From contig SVKK01000014.1 of the NCBI GenBank assembly GCA_015068425.1, forward strand, positions 1-48,833: 48,833 bases of DNA. The letters are read 5' to 3'. The notes below the pieces were generated by a model. The model had not been told where the DNA came from. It worked only from the letters and a program-made list of their open reading frames with translations, and made no database searches. The DNA comes from Oscillospiraceae bacterium. Its GTDB lineage: Bacteria; Bacillota; Clostridia; Oscillospirales; Oscillospiraceae. This document shows, one piece after another, positions 30,349 to 39,033 of this stretch (position 1 is the first letter of the stretch; each line of letters starts with the position of its first letter). A program made the translations under genes and the position numbers.

Positions 30349-32106
30349 TTATTTCAGATTGCCTTCCAGCTTTTCAAGCTCTTCCATAAGCTTTGCGGGG
30401 AGTTTTTCGCCGAACTTGCCATAGAACTCACGGATGCCTTCGCACTCGGCAAGCCAAAGCTCCTTATCCACGCTGAGAAGCTCGCCGAGCTCATCGGCGC
30501 TCATATCAAGGCCGCTCAGGTCGATATCCTCCACATTGGGGAGGAAGCCGATCTCGCTCTCTCTTGCCTCAACCTCGCCAAAGGCGCGCTCAAGCACCCA
30601 GCGGATGACGCGGAGGTTATCACCGAAGCCGGGCCAGAGGAAGTGGCCCTCGTCATCGGTGCGGAACCAGTTGACATTGGCAATCACGGGAGGATTTGTG
30701 ATTTTTTTGCCCATATCCAGCCAATGCTGCCAATAGTCGGCCATATGGTAGCCGCAGAAAGGCAGCATAGCCATAGGATCTCTTCGGGTCTCACCCACCT
30801 TGCCTTCGGCGGCAGCGGTTTTCTCGCTGGCCATAATGCTGCCTACAAACACACCGTGATCCCAGTCTCTGGACTGGTAAACCAGAGGAGCGGTCTTTGC
30901 GCGGCGTCCGCCGAATACTATTGCGGAGATGGGAACACCTGCAGGGTTTTCAAACTCGGGAGAAATGCAGGGGCAGTTCTTTGCGGGGGCGGTGAAGCGG
31001 CTGTTGGGGTGAGCGCCGGGAACACCGGAGGCGCTATCCCAGGGATTGCCCTTCCAGTCCAGAGCGTTCTTGGGGGGATTTTTATCCATACCCTCCCACC
31101 AGACGCCGCCGTCTTCCTTCAGCACCACATTGGTGAAGATGGAGTTTTTCATAGCGCTGGCAAGAGCGTTGGGGTTGGTCTTGCTGCTTGTTCCGGGGGC
31201 AACGCCGAAAAAGCCGTTCTCAGGGTTGACCGCCCAAAGTCTGCCGTCGGGACCGGGGCGGAGCCAGGCGATATCATCGCCCACGCACCAGCACTTCCAG
31301 CCGTCCTTGCGATAGCCCTCGGGAGGAATGAGCATGGCAAGATTGGTCTTTCCGCAGGCGGAGGGAAATGCACCGCATACATAGCGCACCTCACCCTTGG
31401 GATTTTCAACGCCCAAAATCAGCATATGCTCGGCAAGCCAGCCTTCATCGCGGCCAAGGCAGGAGGCGATGCGCAGAGCAAAGCACTTTTTGCCCAGAAG
31501 GACGTTTCCGCCATAGCCGGAGTTAACGGACATAATGGTATTATCCTGGGGGAAGTGGACGATATAACGCTTTTCAGCATCAAGCTCGGCCTTGGAATGG
31601 AGACCCTTTATAAAGTCGGGACTATCGCCCAGAGCCTTATATACATCGGTGCCAACTCTTGTCATAATGGCCATTGAGACCACAACATAGATGCTGTCGG
31701 TGAGCTCGATGCCGTACTTGGCAAAGGGAGAGCCTACCACACCCATGGAATAAGGGATGACATACATGGTGCGTCCCGCCATGCTGCCCTTATAAATTTC
31801 CTTCAGCTTGGCATACATCTCATCGGGAGCCATCCAGTTATTGGTGGGGCCTGCGTCCTCTTCCTTCTCGCAGCAGATATAGGTGCGGCCTTCAACACGG
31901 GCCACATCGTTCACAGCGGAGCGGTGGTAAACGCAGCCGGGGAGAAGCTCATCATTGAGCTTGATAAGCTCGCCGGTTGCAAATCCCTCTTCACGGAGAG
32001 ACTGAAGCTGGCTCTCGCTTCCGTCAATCCAGACTATATTATCGGGGCAGCAAAGCTGCGCCATCTCGTTGACCCAGTTTACAATGTGCTTGTTTTCAGT
32101 AAGCAT
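30349..32106 (-). CDS. pckG: phosphoenolpyruvate carboxykinase (GTP)
   Basis: 585 residues, the usual length of the GTP-dependent type. The kinase P-loop is FPSACGKTNLAM at ~247-258, the metal-binding aspartates are in WCVGDDIAWL, and the substrate region HRSAVNDVARVEGRTYIC and the phrase GRTMYVIPYSMGVVGSPFAKYGIELTDS are family hallmarks. It interconverts oxaloacetate and PEP with GTP/GDP; in fermenting anaerobes it often runs towards oxaloacetate to fix CO2 and gain GTP. ATG 32106 is chosen because AGGAGG lies ~10 bases upstream and the N-terminus fits; upstream in-frame codons encode a basic, unrelated leader. It is monocistronic, with its own promoter. GTP-type enzymes are less common than ATP-type in Clostridia, as far as I recall. 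Confidence 0.95.
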   Translation of the reverse strand: MLTENKHIVNWVNEMAQLCCPDNIVWIDGSESQLQSLREEGFATGELIKLNDELLPGCVYHRSAVNDVARVEGRTYICCEKEEDAGPTNNWMAPDEMYAKLKEIYKGSMAGRTMYVIPYSMGVVGSPFAKYGIELTDSIYVVVSMAIMTRVGTDVYKALGDSPDFIKGLHSKAELDAEKRYIVHFPQDNTIMSVNSGYGGNVLLGKKCFALRIASCLGRDEGWLAEHMLILGVENPKGEVRYVCGAFPSACGKTNLAMLIPPEGYRKDGWKCWCVGDDIAWLRPGPDGRLWAVNPENGFFGVAPGTSSKTNPNALASAMKNSIFTNVVLKEDGGVWWEGMDKNPPKNALDWKGNPWDSASGVPGAHPNSRFTAPAKNCPCISPEFENPAGVPISAIVFGGRRAKTAPLVYQSRDWDHGVFVGSIMASEKTAAAEGKVGETRRDPMAMLPFCGYHMADYWQHWLDMGKKITNPPVIANVNWFRTDDEGHFLWPGFGDNLRVIRWVLERAFGEVEARESEIGFLPNVEDIDLSGLDMSADELGELLSVDKELWLAECEGIREFYGKFGEKLPAKLMEELEKLEGNLK

Positions 32107-32143
32107 TCCTAAAACCCTCCTGATGCTTATGCTTAATATCCTG

Positions 32144-32172
32144 ATTTTAGCTCTAATTGACTGCAAAATCAA
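32144..32172 (-). promoter_or_regulatory. probable promoter of PEP carboxykinase
   Basis: On the minus strand: TTGATT (32172-32167), 17-bp spacer, TAAAAT (32149-32144), 38 bases before the start codon. Confidence 0.6.
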
Positions 32173-32199
32173 TTCGAAACGGAAAGAAAAGCGAAAAAA

Positions 32200-32230
32200 A
32201 TTTGCGCCCCTCATCAAAAGGGACGCAAAT
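32200..32230 (-). terminator. terminator after the housekeeping operon
   Basis: On the minus strand TTTGCGTCCC and GGGGCGCAAA pair with one mismatch and are followed by TTTTTTT. It separates the small membrane protein gene from the pckG promoter. Confidence 0.85.
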
Positions 32231-32238
32231 GCTTTTAT

Positions 32239-32553
32239 TCAATCCTTCTTTTTTGCAAATCTTTCACGAACACGGATTACATAGTCAAGATTCACGGTGC
32301 TGATTTCTTTTCCTGAATCTATCTTTACCCAGCCCTCGTTTATCTCCACGATGCGTCCGGTGACAGAATCATTGAGGGTATAAAGAGTAACTTCCTTGCC
32401 TTCGAAGCCGTTCAAAAGAATTGTCATTTCTCCGTTTCTCCTTTTTTCTATGATTTTCCTTATAACCGCGGCATTTTTGTGTCTTCTCCGCTCCATATAA
32501 ATTACAATGAACATCAGGAGCAGGGCGGCGTATGTTGGGTAAAAAGCAGCCAT
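32239..32553 (-). CDS. small membrane-anchored protein with Sm-like domain (DUF6897-like)
   Basis: 104 residues. One hydrophobic N-terminal helix (YAALLLMFIVIYME) is followed by a basic stretch (RRRHKNAAVIRKIIEKRR) and a beta-rich domain: MTILLNGFEGKEVTLYTLNDSVTGRIVEINEGWVKIDSG. The GKEVT...GRIVEINEGWV pattern resembles short Sm/SH3-like barrels, and I believe it matches the DUF6897 group of Clostridia, but not with certainty. ATG 32553 is used because GGAGGAG sits 8 bases before it; a GTG at 32562 would lie on top of that site. It follows rsmA by 6 bases, so it is co-expressed with the rRNA and tRNA modification genes. Function is unknown. Confidence 0.7.
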   Translation of the reverse strand: MAAFYPTYAALLLMFIVIYMERRRHKNAAVIRKIIEKRRNGEMTILLNGFEGKEVTLYTLNDSVTGRIVEINEGWVKIDSGKEISTVNLDYVIRVRERFAKKKD

Positions 32554-32558
32554 AAATC

Positions 32559-33419
32559 TCACTCCTCCGACAAAGCGTCGCTGAGGGCAGCAAACTGAGC
32601 AAGGCTCAAAGCCTCTCCCCTTATGTGCTCATCGAAACCGCATGCGGCTATGGCAGATACGATTTTCTCCTTGCCAAAGTGTCCGCCAAGGCTGTTACCC
32701 AGAGCGTTGCTCAAGGTCTTGCGGCGCTGGTTAAAGGCGGCGCGGACTATTGAGAAAAACAGCTTTTCGTTCTTCACGCTCACGGGAGCTGCGCTGCGCA
32801 CCTTCATATGCACGACAGATGAGGTCACCTTAGGTGCTGGAATGAAGCAGCCGGGAGACACGTCGAAAAGTATTTTAGGCTCCGTATGCCACTGCATGAG
32901 CAGGCTGAAGGCACCGTAATCGGCGGTATTTTCCCGGGCACAGATGCGCTTTGCAACTTCCTTTTGAATCATAACCGTAATGGCATCGAAGCAGCCGCTC
33001 TCAACAAAAGCGGTGAGCACCGGGGAGGTTATGTTATAGGGCAGGTTGGCACAGACAACGACCCTCTCACAGTCGGAGAATTTCTCCTTCACAAGCGCGG
33101 GGATATTGGTCTTCATAATGTCGCCGTAGACTATCTCCACATTATTGCATTCGGCAAGAGTTTCCGCCAGCACGGGCTTGAGGCTCTCATCCAGCTCCAC
33201 ACAGACCACCTTTTTGGCAAGGGCGCTGAGCTCCACTGTGAGGCAGCCAACGCCTGCACCCACTTCCAGAACGCCGGTGGTTTTGTCCGCTCCGCTGCCG
33301 GCGGCTATATCCTCCGGCACCCACTGTGCGCAAAGGAAGTTTTGGCCGAGGCTCTTTGAGAAATGAAAACCGTGGCGGGCAAGAAGAGCCTTTATTTCGT
33401 TTATATCGGTAAGTCTCAT
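32559..33419 (-). CDS. rsmA: 16S rRNA (adenine1518-N6/adenine1519-N6)-dimethyltransferase
   Basis: 286 residues. KSLGQNFL near the N-terminus, motif I VLEVGAGVGCLTVEL, VCVELDESL, the catalytic NLPYNIT (NxPY motif IV) and FIPAPKVTSSVVHM are all diagnostic of KsgA/RsmA. The enzyme dimethylates two adjacent adenines near the 3' end of 16S rRNA during 30S maturation; loss gives kasugamycin resistance. ATG 33419 follows GAGGGTG; a GTG four codons earlier is an alternative. It lies 8 bp after the TrmD-GNAT gene in the same direction, so RNA-modification genes are grouped. All expected motifs are intact. Confidence 0.96.
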   Translation of the reverse strand: MRLTDINEIKALLARHGFHFSKSLGQNFLCAQWVPEDIAAGSGADKTTGVLEVGAGVGCLTVELSALAKKVVCVELDESLKPVLAETLAECNNVEIVYGDIMKTNIPALVKEKFSDCERVVVCANLPYNITSPVLTAFVESGCFDAITVMIQKEVAKRICARENTADYGAFSLLMQWHTEPKILFDVSPGCFIPAPKVTSSVVHMKVRSAAPVSVKNEKLFFSIVRAAFNQRRKTLSNALGNSLGGHFGKEKIVSAIAACGFDEHIRGEALSLAQFAALSDALSEE

Positions 33420-33427
33420 TTTCACCC

Positions 33428-34705
33428 TCACAAAATCTTATCAAAGGCCTGGCGGCGTGGATCGTGGTAAGGCTCGCAGAATACAAGGATATTGCCCCGA
33501 TATTCATAACCGTGCTCCCTCAAAAGAGCAGTCATTGCCTTGTTCTTTTTGTGGGTATCGATGCGGATATAGCTCCGTCCGGCGGTACGGGCAAGTTCCT
33601 CAACAAAGCTCATCAAGTGATGGCTAAGACCGCTGCCCCTATATTCTGCCATAACGGCTGCTCTGTGGAGAACGCAGTAGGGTTCCTCGCTGCGCCACTT
33701 GCCGTCGGTGAGGTCGTCATAGTCCGGTTCGGGTCTTGTACTGAAGGCAAAGTACCCGGCGAAGCGTCCGCCATAGGTGATTACATAGCCTTCACCCCGC
33801 TGAATATCCTTCTCAAAAAGCTCCTCCGTGGGGTAATCGCTTTGCCACTGATCCACCCTATGCTTTTTCAGGTAGTTCTTGCCTTGACGGACAGTCAGGA
33901 GAATATTATCCATATCTTCCGCAACAGCCTTGCGGCAGGCAATGGGCTGAGTAAGCTTCATTCGGCTTTCGTCCCGCTTTATCTCCGAGAGAAGCTTCTC
34001 GTCAGATTCGCTGAGGCTAAGCTTTTCAAACATATCCGGGCGCTTATTGCGGGTGCGAAGTATCATCTGCTTCCGTCTCCAGCGCTCTATGTCTGCGTGG
34101 TTTCCTCCTCGGAGCACCTCAGGTACCTCCATGCCCTCCCAGACTTCGGGTCGGGTATACTGAGGATATTCCAAAAGGCCGTCCCAATGGCTCTCACCTG
34201 TGAAGCACTCCTCATCGCTGAGCACACCGGGCACCATTCGGCAGACACAATCCGTCACCACCATTGCGGCAAGTTCTCCGCCGGTAAGCACAAAATTTCC
34301 TATGGAAATCTCCTCATCCACGCATTTTTCTATAAAACGCTCGTCAACGCCCTCATAGTGACCGCATACAAGAACAAGATGGTCATAATCACGCACGAGT
34401 TCCTTGGCTCTCTGCTGGTCGAAGGTGCGTCCCTGAGGACTCATATATATAACTCTGCTTTTTCTTCCCTCCGCCTTGCTCAAAACATCGTCAAGGCAGC
34501 TCTTCAGCGGTTGAGCCATCATAACGCAGCCCCAACCGCCGCCATAGGGATAATCATCCACCTGACGCTGCTTATTCTCCGTATAATCACGGATCTGCAC
34601 GCAGTTGATGTCCAATATGCCCTTTGCGGCAGCCCGACCGATAATGCTTTCATGGAGAAATGCATTCATATTTTCGGGGAAGAGAGTGAGAATATCCACT
34701 TTCAT
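33428..34705 (-). CDS. trmD: fusion of tRNA (guanine37-N1)-methyltransferase TrmD and a GNAT acetyltransferase
   Basis: 425 residues, against ~240 for ordinary TrmD. Residues 1-~240 are TrmD: SPQGRTFDQQRAKELV, CGHYEGVDER, EISIGNFVLTGGELAAMV, LEYPQYTRPEVW and VPEVLRGGNHADIERWRRKQ; it methylates G37 of tRNAs to prevent frameshifting. Residues ~255-425 are a GNAT domain with the acetyl-CoA loop VMAEYRGSGLSHHLM and a following RSYIRIDTHKKNKAMTALLREHGYEY. The reading frame is continuous with no internal start carrying an obvious ribosome site, so it is one polypeptide. The GNAT substrate is unknown; a tRNA, ribosomal protein or small amine are all possible. ATG 34705 follows AGAAGG; a TTG two codons earlier is possible. 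Confidence 0.9.
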   Translation of the reverse strand: MKVDILTLFPENMNAFLHESIIGRAAAKGILDINCVQIRDYTENKQRQVDDYPYGGGWGCVMMAQPLKSCLDDVLSKAEGRKSRVIYMSPQGRTFDQQRAKELVRDYDHLVLVCGHYEGVDERFIEKCVDEEISIGNFVLTGGELAAMVVTDCVCRMVPGVLSDEECFTGESHWDGLLEYPQYTRPEVWEGMEVPEVLRGGNHADIERWRRKQMILRTRNKRPDMFEKLSLSESDEKLLSEIKRDESRMKLTQPIACRKAVAEDMDNILLTVRQGKNYLKKHRVDQWQSDYPTEELFEKDIQRGEGYVITYGGRFAGYFAFSTRPEPDYDDLTDGKWRSEEPYCVLHRAAVMAEYRGSGLSHHLMSFVEELARTAGRSYIRIDTHKKNKAMTALLREHGYEYRGNILVFCEPYHDPRRQAFDKIL

Positions 34706-34730
34706 ATTCAAAAACCTTCTTATTATAGCT

Positions 34731-34757
34731 GCAAGGGGTATGAAAACACCCCTTGCA
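34731..34757 (-). other. intergenic hairpin between plsY and trmD
   Basis: GCAAGGGGT and CACCCCTTGC pair around an 8-base loop. No T-run follows on the minus strand, so it may slow RNA decay or attenuate rather than terminate. Confidence 0.55.
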
Positions 34758-34780
34758 TAATACTTATTTTAATTTGTTCT

Positions 34781-35404
34781 TCAGTTCTGCTGCGCTCTGC
34801 TGAAATTGATTTTGCTCTCTTCTCCTTTGATAAGACGCAGAATATTGTCATAGTGTCTGACAACAACAACGATGGCGCAAAGGAAAGTCAGCATAACCTC
34901 CAGGCCGCCGTTTTTGAATATTGCCATAAACACAGCGCCCATAAGGCAGGCAACGCAGGATGCCAGAGAAACATAGCGGGTGAAAAGAACTATAACCGCA
35001 AAAATTGCCCAGCAGCACAAGCCGACAATGGGATCCACCATAAGGATCATAACGCCTGCGCACAAAACGCCCTTGCCGCCCTTGAAAAGATGGAGGACGG
35101 GTGCAACATGACCCATAATGACACAGAAGCCTGCAAAAAGCTGACCGACAGCTTTTTCACCGATTATGTTCATAAGCCAGCCGCCGAGAAGCACTGCGAT
35201 AATGGTCTTGATAGCATCAATTCCCAGAACCCATACAAAGCCCTTAAGACCGTAGGTACGGAAAAAGTTGGTGAGACCTGCGTTTCCGCTGCCGTGCTTG
35301 CGAATGTCATCGTGGAAAACATACTGAGAGGTCAAAATGGCGCCGTTGAAGCCGCCGAGGATATAGCCGATGATTGCGATTACGATAAGAAGCAAAACTT
35401 TCAT
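34781..35404 (-). CDS. plsY: acyl-phosphate:glycerol-3-phosphate acyltransferase
   Basis: 207 residues with five or six membrane helices. The three PlsY motifs are present: KHGSGNAGLTNFFRTYG near residue 36, GHVAPVLHLFKGGKGV near 98 and a GLCCWAIFAVIVLFTRYVSLAS segment. PlsY acylates glycerol-3-phosphate from acyl-phosphate, the first step of phospholipid synthesis in most Gram-positives. It overlaps the der gene by ATGA; der-plsY adjacency is a common Firmicutes arrangement. The usual acyl-phosphate partner plsX is not in this window. Confidence 0.95.
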   Translation of the reverse strand: MKVLLLIVIAIIGYILGGFNGAILTSQYVFHDDIRKHGSGNAGLTNFFRTYGLKGFVWVLGIDAIKTIIAVLLGGWLMNIIGEKAVGQLFAGFCVIMGHVAPVLHLFKGGKGVLCAGVMILMVDPIVGLCCWAIFAVIVLFTRYVSLASCVACLMGAVFMAIFKNGGLEVMLTFLCAIVVVVRHYDNILRLIKGEESKINFSRAQQN

Positions 35405-36729
35405 TCTTCTTTATCTCCTTTCTGGCGTATGACCATACGGACGGGTGTACCCTCCAGGCCGAATGTTGCACGGATCTGGTTCTCGAGATAGCGCTGATAA
35501 GAGAAGTGGAAAAGCTCGCGGCTGTTGCAGAATACAACAAAGTTGGGGGGCTTGATGCCCGTCTGAGTCATGTAGTAAATCTTCAGACGGCGTCCCTTGT
35601 CCGTGGGAGGCTGCACTCTTGCCTGAGCATCAGCCAGAACGTTGTTGAGCATACCGGTGGTGATGCGCATTGCGCTCTGGTCGTTTACATAGTTGATAAG
35701 CTCGAATATGCGCTGAACTCTCTGTCCCGTCATGGCGGAGATAAAGAGCACAGGAGCGTATGTCATAAAGCTGAGATCACGCATAACATCCTTACGCATT
35801 TTCTCCATAGTGCCGGTTTCCTTTTCAACAAGGTCCCATTTATTCACTATGATGATGCTTGCCTTGCCAGCCTCGTGGGCCAAACCCGCAATCTTGGTGT
35901 CCTGATCGGTGACGCCTTCACGGGCATCAATCATGATGAGGCAGACATCGGCACGCTCAATGGCAAGCTGGGCGCGCATTACGGAGAATTTCTCTATGCG
36001 GTCATCCACCTTGCTCTTGCGGCGGATTCCGGCGGTATCTATGAAATTATATTTGCCGAACTCGTTGTCGATCTTGGTGTCAACAGCGTCACGGGTGGTG
36101 CCGGCAACATTGCTGACTATGACTCTCTGCTCACCTGCAATAAGGTTTGTGAGAGAGCTCTTGCCCACATTGGGCTTGCCTATGATGGCAACATTGATGC
36201 GGTCAGGGTCGCCCTCATCCTCGTCTTCCTCGGGGAAAAACTCCATACACGCATCCAGCATATCACCGGTACCGTGGCCGTGGACAGCGGAGATGGGAAT
36301 GGGGTCACCGAGACCCAGAGAATAGAACTCATAAATGACGGTATCCACGCGGGAGGGGTTATCCACCTTGTTTACGCAAAGGACAACGGGCTTTTTGCTG
36401 CGCAGCAGCATATTGGCAACATCCTTATCCGCTGCGGTAACGCCCGTGGTGATATCTGTCACCAGTACGATAACATCCGCTGCATTTATGGCTATGTTGG
36501 CCTGTTCACGCATAAAGAGCAAAATCTCATTATCCGTGGTGGGTTCAATTCCGCCTGTATCGACTATATCAAATGTTCTGCCGTTCCATTCGCACTCGGC
36601 ATAGAGTCTGTCGCGGGTTACGCCGGGGGTATCCTCAACTATGGAAAGGCGCTGACCCACAAGACGGTTGAACAGCAGACTTTTGCCCACATTGGGGCGG
36701 CCTACTATGGCTACAAGAGGTCTGGACAT
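35401..36729 (-). CDS. der: ribosome biogenesis GTPase Der (EngA)
   Basis: 442 residues with tandem G domains. Domain 1 has GRPNVGKS, DTPG (VEDTPGVTRDRLYAE), DTGG and NKVD; domain 2 has GKPNVGKSSL, VAGTTRDAVDT, DTAGIRRK and NKWD; the C-terminal KH-like domain follows (VQPPTDKGRRLKIYYMTQ). Der acts in 50S subunit assembly and is essential in most bacteria. An AAGGAGG site precedes the ATG. It is preceded after 17 bp by the DUF512 radical SAM gene, a standard clostridial neighbourhood, and overlaps plsY. Confidence 0.97.
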   Translation of the reverse strand: MSRPLVAIVGRPNVGKSLLFNRLVGQRLSIVEDTPGVTRDRLYAECEWNGRTFDIVDTGGIEPTTDNEILLFMREQANIAINAADVIVLVTDITTGVTAADKDVANMLLRSKKPVVLCVNKVDNPSRVDTVIYEFYSLGLGDPIPISAVHGHGTGDMLDACMEFFPEEDEDEGDPDRINVAIIGKPNVGKSSLTNLIAGEQRVIVSNVAGTTRDAVDTKIDNEFGKYNFIDTAGIRRKSKVDDRIEKFSVMRAQLAIERADVCLIMIDAREGVTDQDTKIAGLAHEAGKASIIIVNKWDLVEKETGTMEKMRKDVMRDLSFMTYAPVLFISAMTGQRVQRIFELINYVNDQSAMRITTGMLNNVLADAQARVQPPTDKGRRLKIYYMTQTGIKPPNFVVFCNSRELFHFSYQRYLENQIRATFGLEGTPVRMVIRQKGDKEE

Positions 36730-36746
36730 TCTCTCAAAGCCTCCTT

Positions 36747-38117
36747 TTACTTATGGTTATATCGGTAGTATTCGGTATCCTCCGTGTCGGTGTTGGGCTT
36801 TTTTACATCGGGGAGTATTCCCAGAAAAGCATCGCAAAGCTCACCGCCATCCTGAGAGATGGGATAAATCTTAACTCCCAGCTCACGCTCCGCCTCAGCC
36901 AGAGTTACGTCGTCGAGGAAGTCCATTTCCTCCTGCCTAAGCATATTTGCAGAGATGAGAAGACGCTGACCAAGTTTTTTTCCGCGAAGCTGCTCAATGA
37001 GGTCTCTTCCTGTTATAAGACCTGCCACAGATACGCTTTCACCGAAGAAATTATTCTTAACAGAATATACCTGTCCTTTTATATTATCATACTTTTTTGC
37101 TGCCGTACAGAGCAGATTTTCAATAAATGGGGCGAAATCTGTACCCGTTGCCACAGAAAATTCCACTCCATCGGCACTTTCGGAGCATTTGAGAGCAAGC
37201 TCAAACTCCCGCTCAAGAAGTCTTATCATTCCCACGCCGTTATCAAGCTGTGTGTGAGCCTCATAAAACTCATCCTCGGGGAGACTTCTGCCCGCTTTTA
37301 GATAAAGCTCATCGGAGCAGAAGAAAAGCCTCGTGCCCGTTTCGGCAAGGCATTTTTCCGCGTAGGCCTCAACTTGAGCTATAGTTTCCTCCGCGTGCTC
37401 GGGAGTGAAGGCCTCCAGCTTGTGAAGTCCCTCTCTGTGCTTTGTGAGCCCCAGAGGCACCACGGAAACACTGTTTACAGCGGGATAGAGAGAGCGCAGA
37501 TCCTCCATGCTTCTCTGCAGCGCCGCACCGTCATTTATGCCGGGGCAGCAGACAATCTGGCAATTCATCTCAATGCCTGCCTCAGCAAAGCGTTTCATAA
37601 CATCCATAATCTCTCCAGCTCTTTTGCTGCGGAGCATTTCCACTCTCAGCACCGGGTCGGTGGTATGGACGGAGATGTTGACCGGGGAAATATGGAGGTC
37701 GATTATCCTCTGAATTTCCCGCTGCGAAAGATTTGTGAGAGTGATATAGCAGCCCATGAGAAAGCTCAAACGGGAATCATCATCCTTGAAATATATGCTT
37801 TTTCTCATCCCCGGGGGATTCTGGTCTATGAAGCAGAAAACGCAGCGGTTTGCGCAGCTTCTGGGTGCATCCATAAGATAGGTTGCAAACTCCAGACCCA
37901 AATCCTCTCCCTCGGACTTTCTCACACGGAGCTTTTTGGTTTTGCCCTCGGCTGTGAGTATCTGCAGGCTGAGACGGTGGTCATAGCCATAATACTTATA
38001 ATCAAGCACATCCTTTATGGGGTGGTCGTTTATGCTCAAAAGCACATCTCCCACCTTCACCTTTCCGTAGAGGGGGCTTGTGTATTCAACTTTGCTGATC
38101 ACATTTCTCTCTGCCAT
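36747..38117 (-). CDS. DUF512 radical SAM protein with N-terminal PDZ-like domain
   Basis: 456 residues. Residues ~1-70 resemble a PDZ domain (GDVLLSINDHPIKDVLDYKYYGYD). A radical-SAM-like cluster CANRCVFCF (CxxxCxxC) lies near residue 102, and the DUF512 C-terminal region contains FFCSDELYLKAGRSLPEDEFYEAHTQLDNGVGM and VTLAEAERELGVKI. The family is called Fe-S oxidoreductase and is nearly always next to der in Clostridia; its reaction is unknown as far as I know. Start at ATG 38117 is backed by GAAAGGGAAAG upstream; a TTG six codons earlier lacks a site. It is separated from rpmF by a terminator and reads into der. Confidence 0.9.
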   Translation of the reverse strand: MAERNVISKVEYTSPLYGKVKVGDVLLSINDHPIKDVLDYKYYGYDHRLSLQILTAEGKTKKLRVRKSEGEDLGLEFATYLMDAPRSCANRCVFCFIDQNPPGMRKSIYFKDDDSRLSFLMGCYITLTNLSQREIQRIIDLHISPVNISVHTTDPVLRVEMLRSKRAGEIMDVMKRFAEAGIEMNCQIVCCPGINDGAALQRSMEDLRSLYPAVNSVSVVPLGLTKHREGLHKLEAFTPEHAEETIAQVEAYAEKCLAETGTRLFFCSDELYLKAGRSLPEDEFYEAHTQLDNGVGMIRLLEREFELALKCSESADGVEFSVATGTDFAPFIENLLCTAAKKYDNIKGQVYSVKNNFFGESVSVAGLITGRDLIEQLRGKKLGQRLLISANMLRQEEMDFLDDVTLAEAERELGVKIYPISQDGGELCDAFLGILPDVKKPNTDTEDTEYYRYNHK

Positions 38118-38148
38118 AGTTTCTTTCCCTTTCAATGGGTTGATAATA

Positions 38149-38181
38149 AAAAACAGGAGGCAAAATACGCCTCCTGTTTTT
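38149..38181 (-). terminator. terminator after rpmF
   Basis: AAAAACAGGAGGC, loop, GCCTCCTGTTTTT between rpmF and the DUF512 gene on the transcribed strand; strong stem and T-run. Confidence 0.9.
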
Positions 38182-38186
38182 CTCGA

Positions 38187-38375
38187 TTACTTCTCTTCCT
38201 CGACCTTGAGCACCTGACGACCGTTGTACATGCCGCAAGCCTTGCATGCACGGTGGGGCAGATGGTATGCTCCGCAGTTGGGGCAGGCAACGATGCCGGG
38301 GGTCTCGAGCTTCCAAACGTTGGAACGTCTCTTATCGCGTCTTGCCTTAGAAGTTTTTCTCTTGGGTACTGCCAT
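38187..38375 (-). CDS. rpmF: 50S ribosomal protein L32
   Basis: 62 residues. [19 protein letters not shown] at the N-terminus and a zinc ribbon CPNC...CKAC (Cys ~30, 33, 46, 49) identify the zinc-binding form of L32. AGGAGGTG precedes the ATG. It is 40 bp after the YceD gene, the usual pairing across bacteria, and is followed by a terminator. Confidence 0.98.
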   Translation of the reverse strand: MAVPKRKTSKARRDKRRSNVWKLETPGIVACPNCGAYHLPHRACKACGMYNGRQVLKVEEEK

Positions 38376-38414
38376 GGTGACACCTCCTACGTTAACAGCT
38401 GGTTAGAACAGCGT

Positions 38415-38912
38415 TTATTCTATATCCAAAAGCTGTCCTAATACAGCCAATCTTGGATCTATTGGTTTGCTGCAGTTGCAAGGCCCCTCGTTCAAGTCCT
38501 TTCCGCAGATACCGCAAAGACCTTTGCAGTCCTCGGTGCAGAGGAACTTGGTTTCCATATCGAGAATAAAGCTTGTTTCAAGAATTTCGCTCACGTTGAT
38601 TCCGTTGCCCTCGATAACATAGATATCGGGGTTTTCTTCATCCTCGGGATTATCCGCAAGGGTGAGCTCCACTTCCTGAATCTTGGTGCTTTCAAACTGC
38701 TTTCCGCAGCGGTCGCACACGCAGATCATTTCTGCTTCAATCTCTCCGACGAGGGTGATGAGTCCGGCGGTGTTTACCACCTCGCCCTTTGCTTTAGGGG
38801 CAGACTTGAATTCCTCCACAGAGGGAAAGTCCAGAGCCGCAACATCCAGTTCGCACTCGAATGCCTTGCGGGAACCGGGCATATCTATGATGTTTATCAA
38901 ATCAAGCCACAT
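38415..38912 (-). CDS. YceD/DUF177 family protein
   Basis: 165 residues. It has the DUF177 pattern: GLITLVGEIEAEMICVCDRCGKQFES (CxxC), then CTEDCKGLCGICGKDLNEGPCNC with six or more cysteines in the C-terminal zinc-like region. YceD genes precede rpmF nearly everywhere and are thought to help 23S rRNA or ribosome maturation. ATG 38912 has GAGGTG 5 bases upstream; a GTG four codons earlier is possible. A consensus promoter (38939-38967) lies just upstream. Confidence 0.92.
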   Translation of the reverse strand: MWLDLINIIDMPGSRKAFECELDVAALDFPSVEEFKSAPKAKGEVVNTAGLITLVGEIEAEMICVCDRCGKQFESTKIQEVELTLADNPEDEENPDIYVIEGNGINVSEILETSFILDMETKFLCTEDCKGLCGICGKDLNEGPCNCSKPIDPRLAVLGQLLDIE

Positions 38913-38938
38913 ATCGCACCTCACACAGTCGCTTGAAT

Positions 38939-38967
38939 ATTATAGATTATCCGGAAGCTATTGTCAA
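38939..38967 (-). promoter_or_regulatory. promoter of yceD-rpmF
   Basis: On the minus strand: TTGACA (38967-38962), 17-bp spacer, TATAAT (38944-38939), both consensus. Confidence 0.9.
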
Positions 38968-38978
38968 TACAAAAATCA

Positions 38979-39007
38979 TTGACATTTCTGTACATTTCAC
39001 AGATAAT
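38979..39007 (+). promoter_or_regulatory. promoter of the rluA-lipoprotein operon
   Basis: TTGACA (38979-38984), 17-bp spacer, GATAAT (39002-39007). The -35 boxes of the two divergent promoters are only 11 bp apart, so RNA polymerases will compete for the same DNA. Confidence 0.82.
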
Positions 39008-39033
39008 AAAGGCATAAAAGGGGTAAAAAGTAT

